NCBI RefSeq assembly: GCF_020073745.1
Contig: NZ_JAIRAU010000001.1
Span: forward strand, 992,001-1,056,000
Direction of reading: 5' to 3'
Length of the DNA stretch: 64,000 nucleotides
DNA from: Nannocystis pusilla
Lineage (GTDB): Bacteria > Myxococcota_A > Polyangia > Nannocystales > Nannocystaceae
Notes under the pieces: generated by a model
What the model was told of the DNA's origin: nothing
Databases searched by the model: none
Seen by the model: only the letters and a program-made list of their open reading frames with translations
Part shown: positions 1 to 7,955 of the stretch, one piece after another
Position numbering within the stretch: the first letter of the stretch is position 1
How the letters are laid out: each line of letters opens with the position of its first letter
Translations under genes and position numbers: made by a program

Positions 1-705
1 CGACCACACCACCTCGGCGCCGGCGATCTGGTGCTTGTGGCGATATACGAGGTCGGCGCCGAGGCGGGACAGCGGCAGGTGGGTGGCGCAGGCGATCGCG
101 GCGGCGATCGTGCAAGCGACGGTGACGAGCGGGCGGCCGATCGCGGCGTGGACCAGGCCGACGAGGGCGGCGGCGAGGACGGCGAAGCGCAGGCCGGGGG
201 CGCTGCCGAGGGCGAGGGCGGCGGCGCTGCCGAGGCCGAAGCCGAGCAGTTCGGCGGTGTAGCCGCGGCGCAAGGCGGCGAGGCGGTCGGCCGGCTCGCC
301 GTGGCGGTCGAGCAGGGCCGGGACGATCGCGGTGAACGGGGCCGCGGCGGCGAATGTCAACACCGCGAGCACGAGCAGCAATTCGGGGCCCGAGCCGCCG
401 CGCAGCAGGCACAGGCCGGCGACGGCGAATCGCGGCAGCGCCGGCGACAGCAGCAGCAGCGCGCCGCAGGCCAGCAGCAGGCGGGCGAGCGCGCGGGGCG
501 ACAGGCGGCCGCCGAGCTGATAGCCGAGCGAGGCGGCCGCGAGCGCGGCGGCGGAGACCACCAGCAGCACGACCTCCTCGCCGTAGAGGAGGCTGACGAG
601 CTCGCGCACGACGACCTGCTGGCTCGCCCCGAAGCACAGGCCGGCCAGCAGCAGGGTCGCGACCTCTCGCACCGGCGAGGCGCGCGCTGGGGCGCGGACG
701 GTCAC
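1..705 (-). CDS. Polytopic membrane protein, N-terminal part of a fused spermidine/polyamine synthase-like protein (partial, runs off left edge)
   Basis: Translating the minus strand from GTG at 705 gives 235 open codons without a stop to the window edge, so the 3' part is missing. The product has six or so hydrophobic segments separated by short Arg-rich loops. It contains an ARxGY-like helix start with AELLGFGLGS, and after the last segment a YRHKHQIAGAEVVWS stretch. That order (membrane bundle, then a Y.H..Q segment leading into a Rossmann domain) matches membrane-fused spermidine-synthase-like proteins, but the catalytic domain lies outside the window. The start is set by a GTGA overlap with the stop of the upstream lipoprotein gene (702-704), so the two are probably translationally coupled. 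The family call is inference; an unrelated transporter is possible. Confidence 0.6.
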   Translation of the reverse strand, partial: MTVRAPARASPVREVATLLLAGLCFGASQQVVVRELVSLLYGEEVVLLVVSAAALAAASLGYQLGGRLSPRALARLLLACGALLLLSPALPRFAVAGLCLLRGGSGPELLLVLAVLTFAAAAPFTAIVPALLDRHGEPADRLAALRRGYTAELLGFGLGSAAALALGSAPGLRFAVLAAALVGLVHAAIGRPLVTVACTIAAAIACATHLPLSRLGADLVYRHKHQIAGAEVVWS

Positions 706-1148
706 AACGGGAGGGGCAGGGTGGTCGTGTCGGTGTCCTTGTCCTTGTCCTCGTCCTTGTCCTTGTCCTCGTCCTTGTCCTTGTCCTTGTCCTCGTCCTT
801 GTCCTTGTCGGTGTCGGTGCCGGTGGTGAAGCTCGGCGGGAGGTCGAGCTTCGGCGCGCCGGACGGATCGGGCGGGGCGGTCGTCGAGGTCGACGTCGTG
901 CCGGTGGTCCCGCCGGAGGTCGTCGGCGAACCGGTGGTCGCGCTGTCGCTGGCCGAAGCGCCGCTCGTGGTCGTGCCGGGGGCCGCGCCGGAGTTGTTGC
1001 CGTCGCTGTCGCTGTCGCTGTCGCTGCCCATCCATGGCGGGACCGCGGTCGTGAAGTTATTGGTCGCGCTGTCGCCCGAGTTACCGAGCCCGCCGCAGGC
1101 GGTCAGGCTGAGGGCCAGCGCGAGTGTGCTACGTGCCTTAATGGCCAT
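702..1148 (-). CDS. Small lipoprotein with Ser-Asp and Lys-Asp-Glu repeat tail
   Basis: The 148-residue product begins with a short basic start, a hydrophobic stretch and the lipobox LTAC at about residues 15-18, so it should be exported and lipidated. The mature part is low complexity: an (SD)n run near residue 45, Thr/Ser/Gly-rich spacers, one short ordered-looking segment with PPSF, then an alternating K/D/E tail of about 30 residues encoded by perfect hexanucleotide repeats, ending in TTTLPLPL. No enzymatic domain is seen. An RBS-like CCGGAG lies upstream. The stop overlaps the GTG of the membrane protein gene, so it is first in that operon. It could be a surface spacer or a cation-binding protein; the function is unknown. 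Confidence 0.8.
   Translation of the reverse strand: MAIKARSTLALALSLTACGGLGNSGDSATNNFTTAVPPWMGSDSDSDSDGNNSGAAPGTTTSGASASDSATTGSPTTSGGTTGTTSTSTTAPPDPSGAPKLDLPPSFTTGTDTDKDKDEDKDKDKDEDKDKDEDKDKDTDTTTLPLPL
735..806. repeat. Twelve tandem hexanucleotides (GTCCTT/GTCCTC)
   Basis: Twelve uninterrupted 6-bp units, nine GTCCTT and three GTCCTC, read on the minus strand as alternating Lys-Asp and Glu-Asp codons of the lipoprotein. Because the unit is two codons, copy-number change by slippage would lengthen or shorten the tail without breaking the frame. Confidence 0.9.
1002..1025. repeat. Four tandem GTCGCT hexanucleotides
   Basis: Four perfect 6-bp units encode the Ser-Asp run of the same lipoprotein on the minus strand. 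This second in-frame microsatellite in one gene supports length variation of the protein by slippage. Confidence 0.85.
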
Positions 1149-1199
1149 GTCTTAAAACTCCGGAGTTGACGGGAAACGGCGCCAGGGATAGTCTCCGAT

Positions 1200-1228
1200 C
1201 TGAAAATGGATTTCAAAATTAATTTCAG
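1200..1228. promoter_or_regulatory. AT-rich imperfect palindrome in a divergent promoter region
   Basis: A 29-nt island with CTGAAA at one end and TTTCAG at the other, and TTTC/AAA around the centre, sits in the 117-bp gap between the divergent lipoprotein gene (1148) and the DUF3570 gene (1266). It is strikingly AT-rich for this genome. It could be a repressor operator or the AT-rich core of two promoters. No canonical -35/-10 pair with 17-bp spacing was found. Confidence 0.4.
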
Positions 1229-1265
1229 GGGTTCGCGCGTTTTGCGCTGACGTAGTTCGCCGGCG

Positions 1266-2354
1266 ATGAGGTGGATCCCCCTGAGCGTGGCTCTGCTCCT
1301 CGCGAGCGAGCCGTCCCCGATTGGGGGTCAGTTGCGCGGCGGCATCTACGTGCGCACCGACAGCGACCGGACGACCGTCATTTCGCCGCGGGCGCACGTG
1401 CGGCAGCAGATCGGCAGCCCGCAGACGAACCTCGACGTCACGTACAGCCTCGACGCGTGGACCAGCGCCTCGGTCGACATCCGCACCGCGGCCACGCCGG
1501 TCGTCCGCGAGAACCGTCACGAGGGGGTCGTGGGGGTGGAGCGCGAGCGCGGCAACACGGCGTGGTCGGCGTCGTATCGCTTCTCGCACGAGCCGGATTA
1601 CCTGGCCAACAGCGCGACGCTCGGCGGCAAGGTCGACCTGGCCCAGCGGACGATCACCCTGGCCGGCCGGCTGTTCGGCGCGCTCGACCGCGTCGGTCGC
1701 TCGGGCGACCCGACCTTCCGCGAGCCGCTGCGCGCCGGCGGGGCGCTGGTCAGCGCGACCTTCGTGCTCACCCGGACGACGCTGCTGCAGCTCGCCTACG
1801 AGCTGCGCGGCTCGCTCGGCTACATGGCGAGCCCGTACCGCTTCGTCGCCGTCGGCGGCGGCGACGGGCTGTGCAACGAGACGACCCAGTTCTGCCTGCC
1901 CGAGGTGCACCCGCGACGGCGCAACCGCCACGCGTGGGTGCTGCGGGCCCGCCAGGCGCTGCACCGCAAGGTCTCGCTCGGCGCGACCTACCGCTTCTAC
2001 TACGATTCGTGGCAGCTGCGCTCGCACACCGCCGCGGCCGACCTGTCGCTGATGCCGGCCCGCGGGCTCACGCTCGCGCTCGAGTACCGGCTGTACGCCC
2101 AGTCGTCGACGTTCTTCTACCGCGCCCGTTACATGTCCCCAGAGCCAGGTGGTTACTTCACCCGCGACCGCGAGCTGTCGTCGCTCGGCAGCCAGCGCCT
2201 CGCGCTCCACAGCATCTACACCCGTCCGCTGAAGCGCGGGGCGATCGAGGCCGGGGCGCTGGTCGCCGGCTCGCGGATCGGCTACGACGACTTCGTCGGC
2301 CTGTCGCGGGTGTGGGCCCTCGAGCTGTCGGCCATGCTCGGGGGGCGCTACTGA
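1266..2354 (+). CDS. DUF3570-like outer-membrane protein
   Basis: The 362-residue protein starts with a short hydrophobic signal-like segment and continues as alternating hydrophobic/polar strands typical of a beta-barrel (for example GGIYVRTDSD, SASYRFSHEPDYL, SLGATYRFYYDSW, LALEYRLYAQ). The early 'yvRtDsD.t.visP' strand and the W/Y-rich repeats fit the DUF3570 family of predicted outer-membrane proteins. Members of that family are commonly next to thioredoxin-like and DUF4266 genes, and a TlpA-type thioredoxin follows here after 25 bp. The function is not established; a role with an exported redox or flavin system is inferred only from context. The start at ATG 1266 is the first of the open frame. 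Confidence 0.65.
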   Translation: MRWIPLSVALLLASEPSPIGGQLRGGIYVRTDSDRTTVISPRAHVRQQIGSPQTNLDVTYSLDAWTSASVDIRTAATPVVRENRHEGVVGVERERGNTAWSASYRFSHEPDYLANSATLGGKVDLAQRTITLAGRLFGALDRVGRSGDPTFREPLRAGGALVSATFVLTRTTLLQLAYELRGSLGYMASPYRFVAVGGGDGLCNETTQFCLPEVHPRRRNRHAWVLRARQALHRKVSLGATYRFYYDSWQLRSHTAAADLSLMPARGLTLALEYRLYAQSSTFFYRARYMSPEPGGYFTRDRELSSLGSQRLALHSIYTRPLKRGAIEAGALVAGSRIGYDDFVGLSRVWALELSAMLGGRY

Positions 2355-2379
2355 CACGGCCGTCGCCCGGAGCACACGC

Positions 2380-2898
2380 ATGCGTTCACGACCTGTCCTC
2401 TTCGCCATGTTCATCCTCGCCGCCTGCGAGACCCAGCCGGCCACCAGGGCGCCCACCGGCGAAACCGCGGCCGCCGGCGCGCCGGCCCCGGCGCTGGCCG
2501 GCGAGTCGCTGAACGAGTCCGCAGCACCCGTCGACCTGGCCGCGATGCGCGGCAAGCTGGTGCTGGTCGACTTCTGGGCCTCGTGGTGCGAGCCGTGCCG
2601 GCGCGAGCTGCCCGAGCTCGAGGCGCTGTACCGGCGCCACCAGGCCGGCGGCCTCGAGATGATCGGCGTCAGCCTCGACGAGCAGCGCGCCGACGCCCAG
2701 GCGTTCCTGCGCGACGTCGTCGTCTCGTTCCCGATGATCCACGACGAGGGCCAGGCGCTGGCGAAGTCGTGGTCGCCGCCGAAGATGCCGACCCTCTACG
2801 TGGTCGACAAGGACGGCAAGATCGTCAAGGTGTACGAGGGCGAGGTCAAGGTCGCGGACCTCGAGGCCGAGGTGACGCAGCGCCTCGGCGCCGGCTGA
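2380..2898 (+). CDS. TlpA/ResA-like thioredoxin lipoprotein
   Basis: 172 residues. The signal ends in a lipobox (LAAC, about residues 12-15), so the protein is a periplasm-facing lipoprotein. The thioredoxin fold is clear: the DFWASWCEPCRREL active site with the CxxC pair, then a central strand with GVSLDE, and the cis-Pro region KMPTLYVVDKDG. This is the AhpC/TSA-like TlpA subfamily that reduces or isomerises exported cysteine proteins or supports cytochrome c maturation. A GGAG motif lies about 9 nt before the ATG. It follows the DUF3570 gene by 25 bp and is probably co-transcribed with it, which suggests redox support of that barrel or its partners. Confidence 0.85.
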   Translation: MRSRPVLFAMFILAACETQPATRAPTGETAAAGAPAPALAGESLNESAAPVDLAAMRGKLVLVDFWASWCEPCRRELPELEALYRRHQAGGLEMIGVSLDEQRADAQAFLRDVVVSFPMIHDEGQALAKSWSPPKMPTLYVVDKDGKIVKVYEGEVKVADLEAEVTQRLGAG

Positions 2899-3063
2899 GC
2901 GCGAGCAGCGCGGCGCGGCGGGCCCGGCCGTGAAAAAAATTCGATCGTCGTGTCGATCGGGCCGGAGCCCGTTCGACGTGGAGGTGTAGCCCGGACGAAC
3001 CCGGTCCCGATGCGGACCGCGGGCCCGGGCGCCAGAACCACCCGCGAAGAAGGAGACACGACG

Positions 3064-3510
3064 ATGCGATTCATGATCATCATTCATGCCGATGCTCGGT
3101 CCGAAGCCGGCGCGGCGCCGAGCAAGGAGCTCATCGAGGCGATGGGCCGCTACAACGAGGAGCTGGTGAAGGCGGGCGTGATGGTGGGCGGCGAGGGCCT
3201 GCACCCGAGCTCGAAGGGGGCGCGCGTGACGTTCAGCCGCGGCAAGGCGCCCGTGGTGCTCGACGGGCCGTTCTCGGAGTCGAAGGAGCTGATCGCCGGC
3301 TTCTGGCTGTTCCAGACCCAATCGAGGGAAGAGGCGATCGAGTGGGTCAAGCGGATCCCCGAAGACCCGCACAGCAGCGAGGACTGGACGGTGGAGATCC
3401 GCCAGGTGTTCGAGACGGCGGACTTCCCGGCCGAGGTAATGTCGCCGGAGGAGGCCGCCCGCGAGCACGCGCTGCGCGACGAGCTGGCCCGCCGGCAGAG
3501 CGCGAGCTGA
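3064..3510 (+). CDS. YCII-related (DGPF-type) domain protein
   Basis: 148 residues beginning MRFMIIIHAD. The core has the YCII-like hallmarks: an N-terminal beta strand, the N/E-x-E-L-x-x-A-G-x-x-x-x-G-E-G-L helix-turn, and the VLDGPFSESKELIAGFWLFQ segment, which is the DGPF motif. In other bacteria such proteins often accompany ECF sigma factors, and their activity is unclear. The start was chosen at 3064 because AAGGAGACACG lies just upstream; the frame is open further 5' but without an RBS. It stands alone between the TlpA gene and a hairpin region. It is single-domain, with a C-terminal charged helix. Confidence 0.85.
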   Translation: MRFMIIIHADARSEAGAAPSKELIEAMGRYNEELVKAGVMVGGEGLHPSSKGARVTFSRGKAPVVLDGPFSESKELIAGFWLFQTQSREEAIEWVKRIPEDPHSSEDWTVEIRQVFETADFPAEVMSPEEAAREHALRDELARRQSAS

Positions 3511-3558
3511 CGAGTTCGTCGCGCGCGCGGACGTCGGTCGCCGGCGCGGACGGGCCGT

Positions 3559-3590
3559 CGCGGTCGATGCAGTGAGGAGCATCGACCGCG
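3559..3590. terminator. Hairpin downstream of the YCII gene
   Basis: CGCGGTCGATGC (3559-3570) pairs perfectly with GCATCGACCGCG (3579-3590), giving a 12-bp stem and an 8-nt loop. No T-run follows, so it may be a stalling structure or protein-binding palindrome rather than a classical intrinsic terminator. Confidence 0.45.
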
Positions 3591-3668
3591 GCCGGGCCGC
3601 GGCGCAGCCGGCCGAGCTTCGAGGACGAGGTCGCGGCGAGCGACGTCCGCGCGGCGAGCGAGCGCAGC

Positions 3669-3699
3669 GAGATCACGGCGACCGCGTCGCCGCGATCTC
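3669..3699. terminator. Hairpin overlapping the stop of the methyltransferase gene
   Basis: GAGATC-A-CGGCGA and TCGCCG-C-GATCTC form 12 pairs with one internal A/C mismatch and a 5-nt loop. The right arm includes the TGA of the minus-strand gene ending at 3698. There is no T-tract. It lies between convergent genes and probably limits read-through. Confidence 0.4.
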
Positions 3700-4339
3700 A
3701 GACGTCGCGGGCGCGCTCGATGGTGGCGCACCAGGCCCGCGCGCCCTCGGGGTGGAGGTGGCTGGCGAAACGCGCCGGCCGGATCGCGGTCACGCGCCAG
3801 CCCTCGTGAAACGTCGCGCGCAGCTCGGCCTGACTGACGCGCCGCGGGCCGCCCTCGCCGACCTCCTCGTCGCTGAAGCACAGGATGTGCAAGAGGCCGC
3901 CGGGCTCGATCGCCGCGGCCAGCGAGCGCTCGTACTCGATGCGGTCGCGGTCGGAGAACACGTGGAAGAGGCCGGAGTCGAAGATGGTGGCGAAGCGCCG
4001 GCCCAGCGCGGCCAGGTTGAGGGCGTCGTGGACGAGGAAGCGGACCTGCAAGCCGCGCGCGGCCGCCTTCGCCTGGGCGCGCGCGATCGCCTCGGCCACG
4101 AAGTCGACGCCCCACACCGCGTGCCCGCGCTCGGCCGCCATCAGCGCGTTGTCGCCGGGGCCGCAGCCGACGTCGAGCACGTCGCCGCGCACGAGGCCGG
4201 CGTCGGCTAGCTCGACGAAGGCCGCCTGCGGGGCGCCGATGTCCCACGGCGGGGTGCCCTCGTAGGCCTGCTCGAACAATTGCGGCGGGACGCCAGGATG
4301 AGGGGCCCGGTCGGAGCGGTCGGAGTCGGTCATGGCCAA
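3698..4339 (-). CDS. Class I SAM-dependent methyltransferase
   Basis: 213 residues. The Rossmann-fold motif I is VLDVGCGPGDNAL (about residues 54-66), motif II is the acidic GVDF, then a VHDA motif and the post-II strand TIFDSGLFHVF, followed by PGGLLHILCFSD. The N-terminal FEQAYEGTPPWDIGAPQ (P-W-D-x-G) is typical of the thiopurine/TehB-like and ubiquinone-like small-molecule methyltransferases. The substrate cannot be told from sequence. It is monocistronic, and its 3' end lies in a hairpin. An alternative start two residues downstream (MTDSD) is equally possible. Confidence 0.85.
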   Translation of the reverse strand: MAMTDSDRSDRAPHPGVPPQLFEQAYEGTPPWDIGAPQAAFVELADAGLVRGDVLDVGCGPGDNALMAAERGHAVWGVDFVAEAIARAQAKAAARGLQVRFLVHDALNLAALGRRFATIFDSGLFHVFSDRDRIEYERSLAAAIEPGGLLHILCFSDEEVGEGGPRRVSQAELRATFHEGWRVTAIRPARFASHLHPEGARAWCATIERARDV

Positions 4340-5004
4340 TTGCTAGCACGCGAGCGGCGGCGCGTCGTCGGGGCGCGACGGAGATCGCCGAGCCGGCCGA
4401 GCCCGGGCTGTCGGTGCCCGCCAGGGCCGCACCGAGCAGCGCGCCCGCCTCGAGGAGCTCGGCGAGTTCACCGTGGCGGCGCCGCACCGACGACAAGAGG
4501 AGGCGTCGATGACGGCGGCCAAGGCCGGCTGCACCGAGTGGCGTGGGGCTCGGCGCAATGGACGATGCGCGCCAGGCCGTCCGACGCCCGGGCCGCCGGT
4601 GGGATCGTGCGGGCGAATCGCCCGGCGCGCCGCGAGGACGTCGCGACGCTCGCCGGCCGCCGAGCGCGGCTCGCCAGGAGAGCGCCGACGTCGCCGCAGC
4701 TCGCTCCGCGGCCGCTGCGCTGGCCCTCGCGGGGCGTCCGCCCCGGCGCGCACGCGAATCGATGGGCCCGTCATCATGTCCGAAAGGACTGCCTGCCATT
4801 CGTGGCTGCACGCGCCACCGGGCAGATCGACGCATTCATGCTTTATGCTGAGTGTGTCGTCGCGCCCGCTGCGCCCGCCGATGCGATGTCTCGGGTAATG
4901 AATCGTCGGTCTCGGCGTACCCCGTGACGAATATCCCCGGGGTCGCCATTTTCACTCGCTGCGCCGTCGGCGAGCCACATGGTTATCGCCGGAGATCATC
5001 GAAC
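4340..5004. other. Intergenic region, no gene supported
   Basis: About 660 bp. Open frames exist on both strands but have no recognisable domains, signals or RBS and look like GC-rich shadow frames. A small GTCC-GAAA-GGAC hairpin occurs at 4778-4789. GC content drops towards 4835-5000, where the promoter of the secreted protein gene at 5005 probably lies. Confidence 0.5.
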
Positions 5005-5538
5005 ATGCGCAAATCATCGTACATCACCGTGACGGCGCTCGCGCTCATCGGCTCCATCACCATTGCGGCCCCTCCGCCGATCAAGAAGACGCCGAGCTTC
5101 AACGACGACGGCGCCACGCTGACGGCCGCGGGGAACCTCAAGGGCATCGCCGCCGGCACCTACGAGGTCAAGCTCCTGGCCACGGGGACCGAGAGCGTGG
5201 TCTGCGGCGAGGGCGGCGTGAACCCGCCGGCGCAGCCGCTCGTGCTGACCGGTACGAAGGTGGTCTCGGTGTCCGGGGACGCGAACGTCGTCGCCACGTT
5301 CGAAGATCTGGTGTCGTCGGCTCCGCCGGCGCCGGCCTGCGCGCAGAGCGAGGACGTCGCGGTCGCCGTGCAGCAGGACGTCGCGTTCACGAACGCGGTG
5401 CTCGAGATCCGTCCGGCCCAGGCAGATCCCGCAGCAGCCCCGAAGAAGCCGGTGCGCTGCATCCAGTGCTCGTTCACGCAGCCCACCGTCGACGGCCCGG
5501 CGAAGCCGCAGAGCTGCCTGACCATGTTCTCGTGCTGA
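5005..5538 (+). CDS. Small secreted protein of unknown function
   Basis: 177 residues. A signal peptide is evident: MRKSS, a hydrophobic core, then IAAPPP with probable cleavage near residue 22. The mature protein is beta-rich (TYEVKLLATGTE, VVSVSGDANVVATFEDL) with a central Cys pair and a C-terminal Cys cluster (CIQCSF ... SCLTMFSC), so it is probably disulphide-stabilised outside the cytoplasm. GGAG lies 10 nt before the ATG; the longer frame upstream is unlikely because it would bury the signal peptide. No family is recognised. Confidence 0.75.
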   Translation: MRKSSYITVTALALIGSITIAAPPPIKKTPSFNDDGATLTAAGNLKGIAAGTYEVKLLATGTESVVCGEGGVNPPAQPLVLTGTKVVSVSGDANVVATFEDLVSSAPPAPACAQSEDVAVAVQQDVAFTNAVLEIRPAQADPAAAPKKPVRCIQCSFTQPTVDGPAKPQSCLTMFSC

Positions 5539-5707
5539 TCGCAGGCGACCGCGAAATGGCCTGGGCCGGCCGGACCCGAGGGGCGCTCGCGCTCGAAATC
5601 GACAATGGGCGCACCTGGGGCGCCCTGGCCGTGATTTAACTTCTCGGCGCAGGGCCGGCGGGCGATTGCCAGGGCGCGGGTGTGCGCCTACCGTGCCCAC
5701 ACGAATA

Positions 5708-7939
5708 ATGAGTGGAGCGTCGTTCTCGCTGTCGGTTCAAGGTATGGCAGGGCATCCCGGCGTCGTCCACTTCGAGGGGCGCGAGGCGGTCAGCTCGCTG
5801 TACGAATTCGAGGTCCAGATCGCCACCGACGAGCTCGATCTCGCCCAGGTGGTCGGCCGCGCGGCGGTGCTGCAGCTCGAGGGCCTCGGCCCGCCTCGCC
5901 TCGTCCACGGCGAGATCGCCAGCATCGAGTACACCGGCGAGTCGCGGCGCCATCAGCTCTACGCGCTGACGCTCGTCCCGCGGGTGTGGCGGCTGCAGCA
6001 CCGCGTGGGCTGCCGGATCTTCCAGAACAACACCACGGCGGAGGTCGTCGCCGCGGTGCTGAAGGACGCCGGGCTCGGCAAGACGGAATTCCGCTTCGAC
6101 CTGGCGGCGAGCTACGCTCCGCGGAACTACTGCGTGCAATACCGCGAGAGCGACCTCGCGTTCATCAGTCGCCTGCTCGAGGAGGACGGGATCTTCTACT
6201 ACTTCGAGCACGGCGAGAAGCACGCGACTCTGGTGATGGCCGATCATTCGGGGGCGCTCCCCGCGATCGCCGGCGACTCGACGGTATGGTTCCACGACGG
6301 CGGTCAGCTGCGCGACCGGGAGCACGTCGGCGCGTTGCGGCTCGTCGAGCGCGTGCGGCCGGGGAAGGTGTCGCTGCGCGACTTCAACTTCCACAGGCCG
6401 ACGGACGCGATGGAGGCCGACGCCAGCGCCAAACGGGACACCGACCTCGAGGTCTATGAGTATCCGGGGGAGTTCCAGGACGCGGGCGCCGGTGGGCCGC
6501 ACCAGGGCCGCTCGCTGGCGAAGATCCGCCTCGAAGAGCTGCAGGTGACGCGACGCCAGGCGAAGGGCAGCAGCGATTGCATGCGCCTGGTGCCGGGCCA
6601 CGTGTTCACGGTGGAGGGCCACCGCCGCGCCGACCTCAACGGCGCCCGCGTACTGACGCGCGTGAAGCACACCGGGACGCAGACGCAGGTCCTCGACGAG
6701 GACGGCGCCGACGGGTCGTTCCATTACGGCAACGAGTTCGAGTGCGTCGAGCGACACGTGGCCTTGCGCCCGGCTCGCGCGACGCCGCGACCGGTGATGC
6801 GCGGCGTGCAATCGGCGACGGTGGTCGGGCCGGCGCAGGAGGAGATCCACGTCGACGCGCAGGGCCGCGTGATGGTGCAGTTCCACTGGGACCGCCAGGG
6901 GACGCACGACGAGCGGTCGTCGTGCTGGGTGCGGGTCTCGCAAGGCTCGGCGGGGCTCGGCTGGGGCTCGATGTTCATCCCGCGCGTCGGTCACGAGGTG
7001 CTCGTCGATTTCATCGAGGGCGACCCCGACCGACCGATCATCACCGGCCGCGTCTATCACGCCGGCAACGCGCTGCCGTACCCGCTGCCCGACGAGAAGA
7101 CCAAGAGCACGATCCGCTCGGAGAGCTCGCCCGGCGGCGGCGGCTTCAACGAGCTCCGCTTCGAGGACGCCAAGGGCGGCGAGGAGGTGTTCCTCCACGC
7201 GCAGCGCGACCTCAACGAGACGGTGCTGCACGACAACACCCGCACGGTCGGCGGCGATCAGACGCTCTCGGTCGACGGCGACCAGACGTTCACGATCGCC
7301 GGCCACCGCGCGGTGACGGTGGAGGAGGGCGACGAGTCGCTGACCGTCAGCGCCGGCAAGAGCACCACGACGGTCGAGCAGGACCGCAGCGTGACGGTGA
7401 AGGCGGGCAACAGCTCGCTGACGGTCGAGTCGGGGACCCACACGGTGACGGTCAAGCAGGCGATCGCTGCGACGTCGCAGACCGACAGCGTCGGTCTGAC
7501 GGCGCACACGACGATGACGCTGACGTCGGAGACCGCCGACGTGAAGACGACGGCGGAGCGCTCGGCGGCGATCACGGCCAAGACGGGGGCGCTGGCGCTG
7601 ACGGCCAAGGAGCTCGTGTCGCTCAAGTCGCAGGCGAGCGCGCTGGTGCTGTCCGGCAAGCAGGCGGTGTCGCTCGAGTCGACCAACTCGACGCTGACGA
7701 TGGGCAGCAAGGACAAGGCGACGCTGACGTCGATCGACGCCGTCAACATCCTCGGGATGAACTCGGTCGAGGTGCAGGGCAAGACGATCACGGTGACCGC
7801 CGAGGAGGAGATCGTCCTGAAGGTCGGGCTGAGCTCGATCACGATCCGGGCCGACGGAATCACGATCTTCGGACCCAAGCTGACCAGCGTCGCGTCGGGC
7901 CCGCACGACATCGTGGGCTCTCCCGTGAAGCTCAATTGA
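5708..7939 (+). CDS. vgrG: VgrG-type type VI secretion spike protein
   Basis: 743 residues from ATG 5708; a TTG 42 nt upstream is a weaker alternative. The N-terminal half has the gp27/gp44-like fold (FSLSVQGM ... YRESDLAFISRLLEEDGIFYYFEH, the VgrG/Rhs-Vgr signature). The middle holds the gp5 OB fold (VQFHWDR, SCWVRVSQGSAGLGWGSMFIPRVGHEVLVDF, GDPDRPIITGRVYH). The C-terminal third (about residues 510-740) is a long Thr/Val/Ser repeat predicted to form the triangular beta-helix needle. There is no obvious effector extension; it ends in VGSPVKLN. It is probably the tip of a T6SS needle. No tube, sheath or baseplate genes are in the window, so this is an orphan vgrG cluster with adaptor and cargo genes following. 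Confidence 0.93.
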   Translation: MSGASFSLSVQGMAGHPGVVHFEGREAVSSLYEFEVQIATDELDLAQVVGRAAVLQLEGLGPPRLVHGEIASIEYTGESRRHQLYALTLVPRVWRLQHRVGCRIFQNNTTAEVVAAVLKDAGLGKTEFRFDLAASYAPRNYCVQYRESDLAFISRLLEEDGIFYYFEHGEKHATLVMADHSGALPAIAGDSTVWFHDGGQLRDREHVGALRLVERVRPGKVSLRDFNFHRPTDAMEADASAKRDTDLEVYEYPGEFQDAGAGGPHQGRSLAKIRLEELQVTRRQAKGSSDCMRLVPGHVFTVEGHRRADLNGARVLTRVKHTGTQTQVLDEDGADGSFHYGNEFECVERHVALRPARATPRPVMRGVQSATVVGPAQEEIHVDAQGRVMVQFHWDRQGTHDERSSCWVRVSQGSAGLGWGSMFIPRVGHEVLVDFIEGDPDRPIITGRVYHAGNALPYPLPDEKTKSTIRSESSPGGGGFNELRFEDAKGGEEVFLHAQRDLNETVLHDNTRTVGGDQTLSVDGDQTFTIAGHRAVTVEEGDESLTVSAGKSTTTVEQDRSVTVKAGNSSLTVESGTHTVTVKQAIAATSQTDSVGLTAHTTMTLTSETADVKTTAERSAAITAKTGALALTAKELVSLKSQASALVLSGKQAVSLESTNSTLTMGSKDKATLTSIDAVNILGMNSVEVQGKTITVTAEEEIVLKVGLSSITIRADGITIFGPKLTSVASGPHDIVGSPVKLN

Positions 7940-7955
7940 GCGGCGCGCCCCTCGA

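Noticed and set aside
31..1155. Plus-strand frame of 374 codons at the left edge
   Set aside because: Gly/Ala/Glu-rich composition typical of a shadow; the minus strand has a lipobox protein and a membrane protein with coherent topology.
4280..4927. Plus-strand frame of 215 codons
   Set aside because: Arg/Ala/Pro-rich without domains, overlapping the methyltransferase gene start; shadow.
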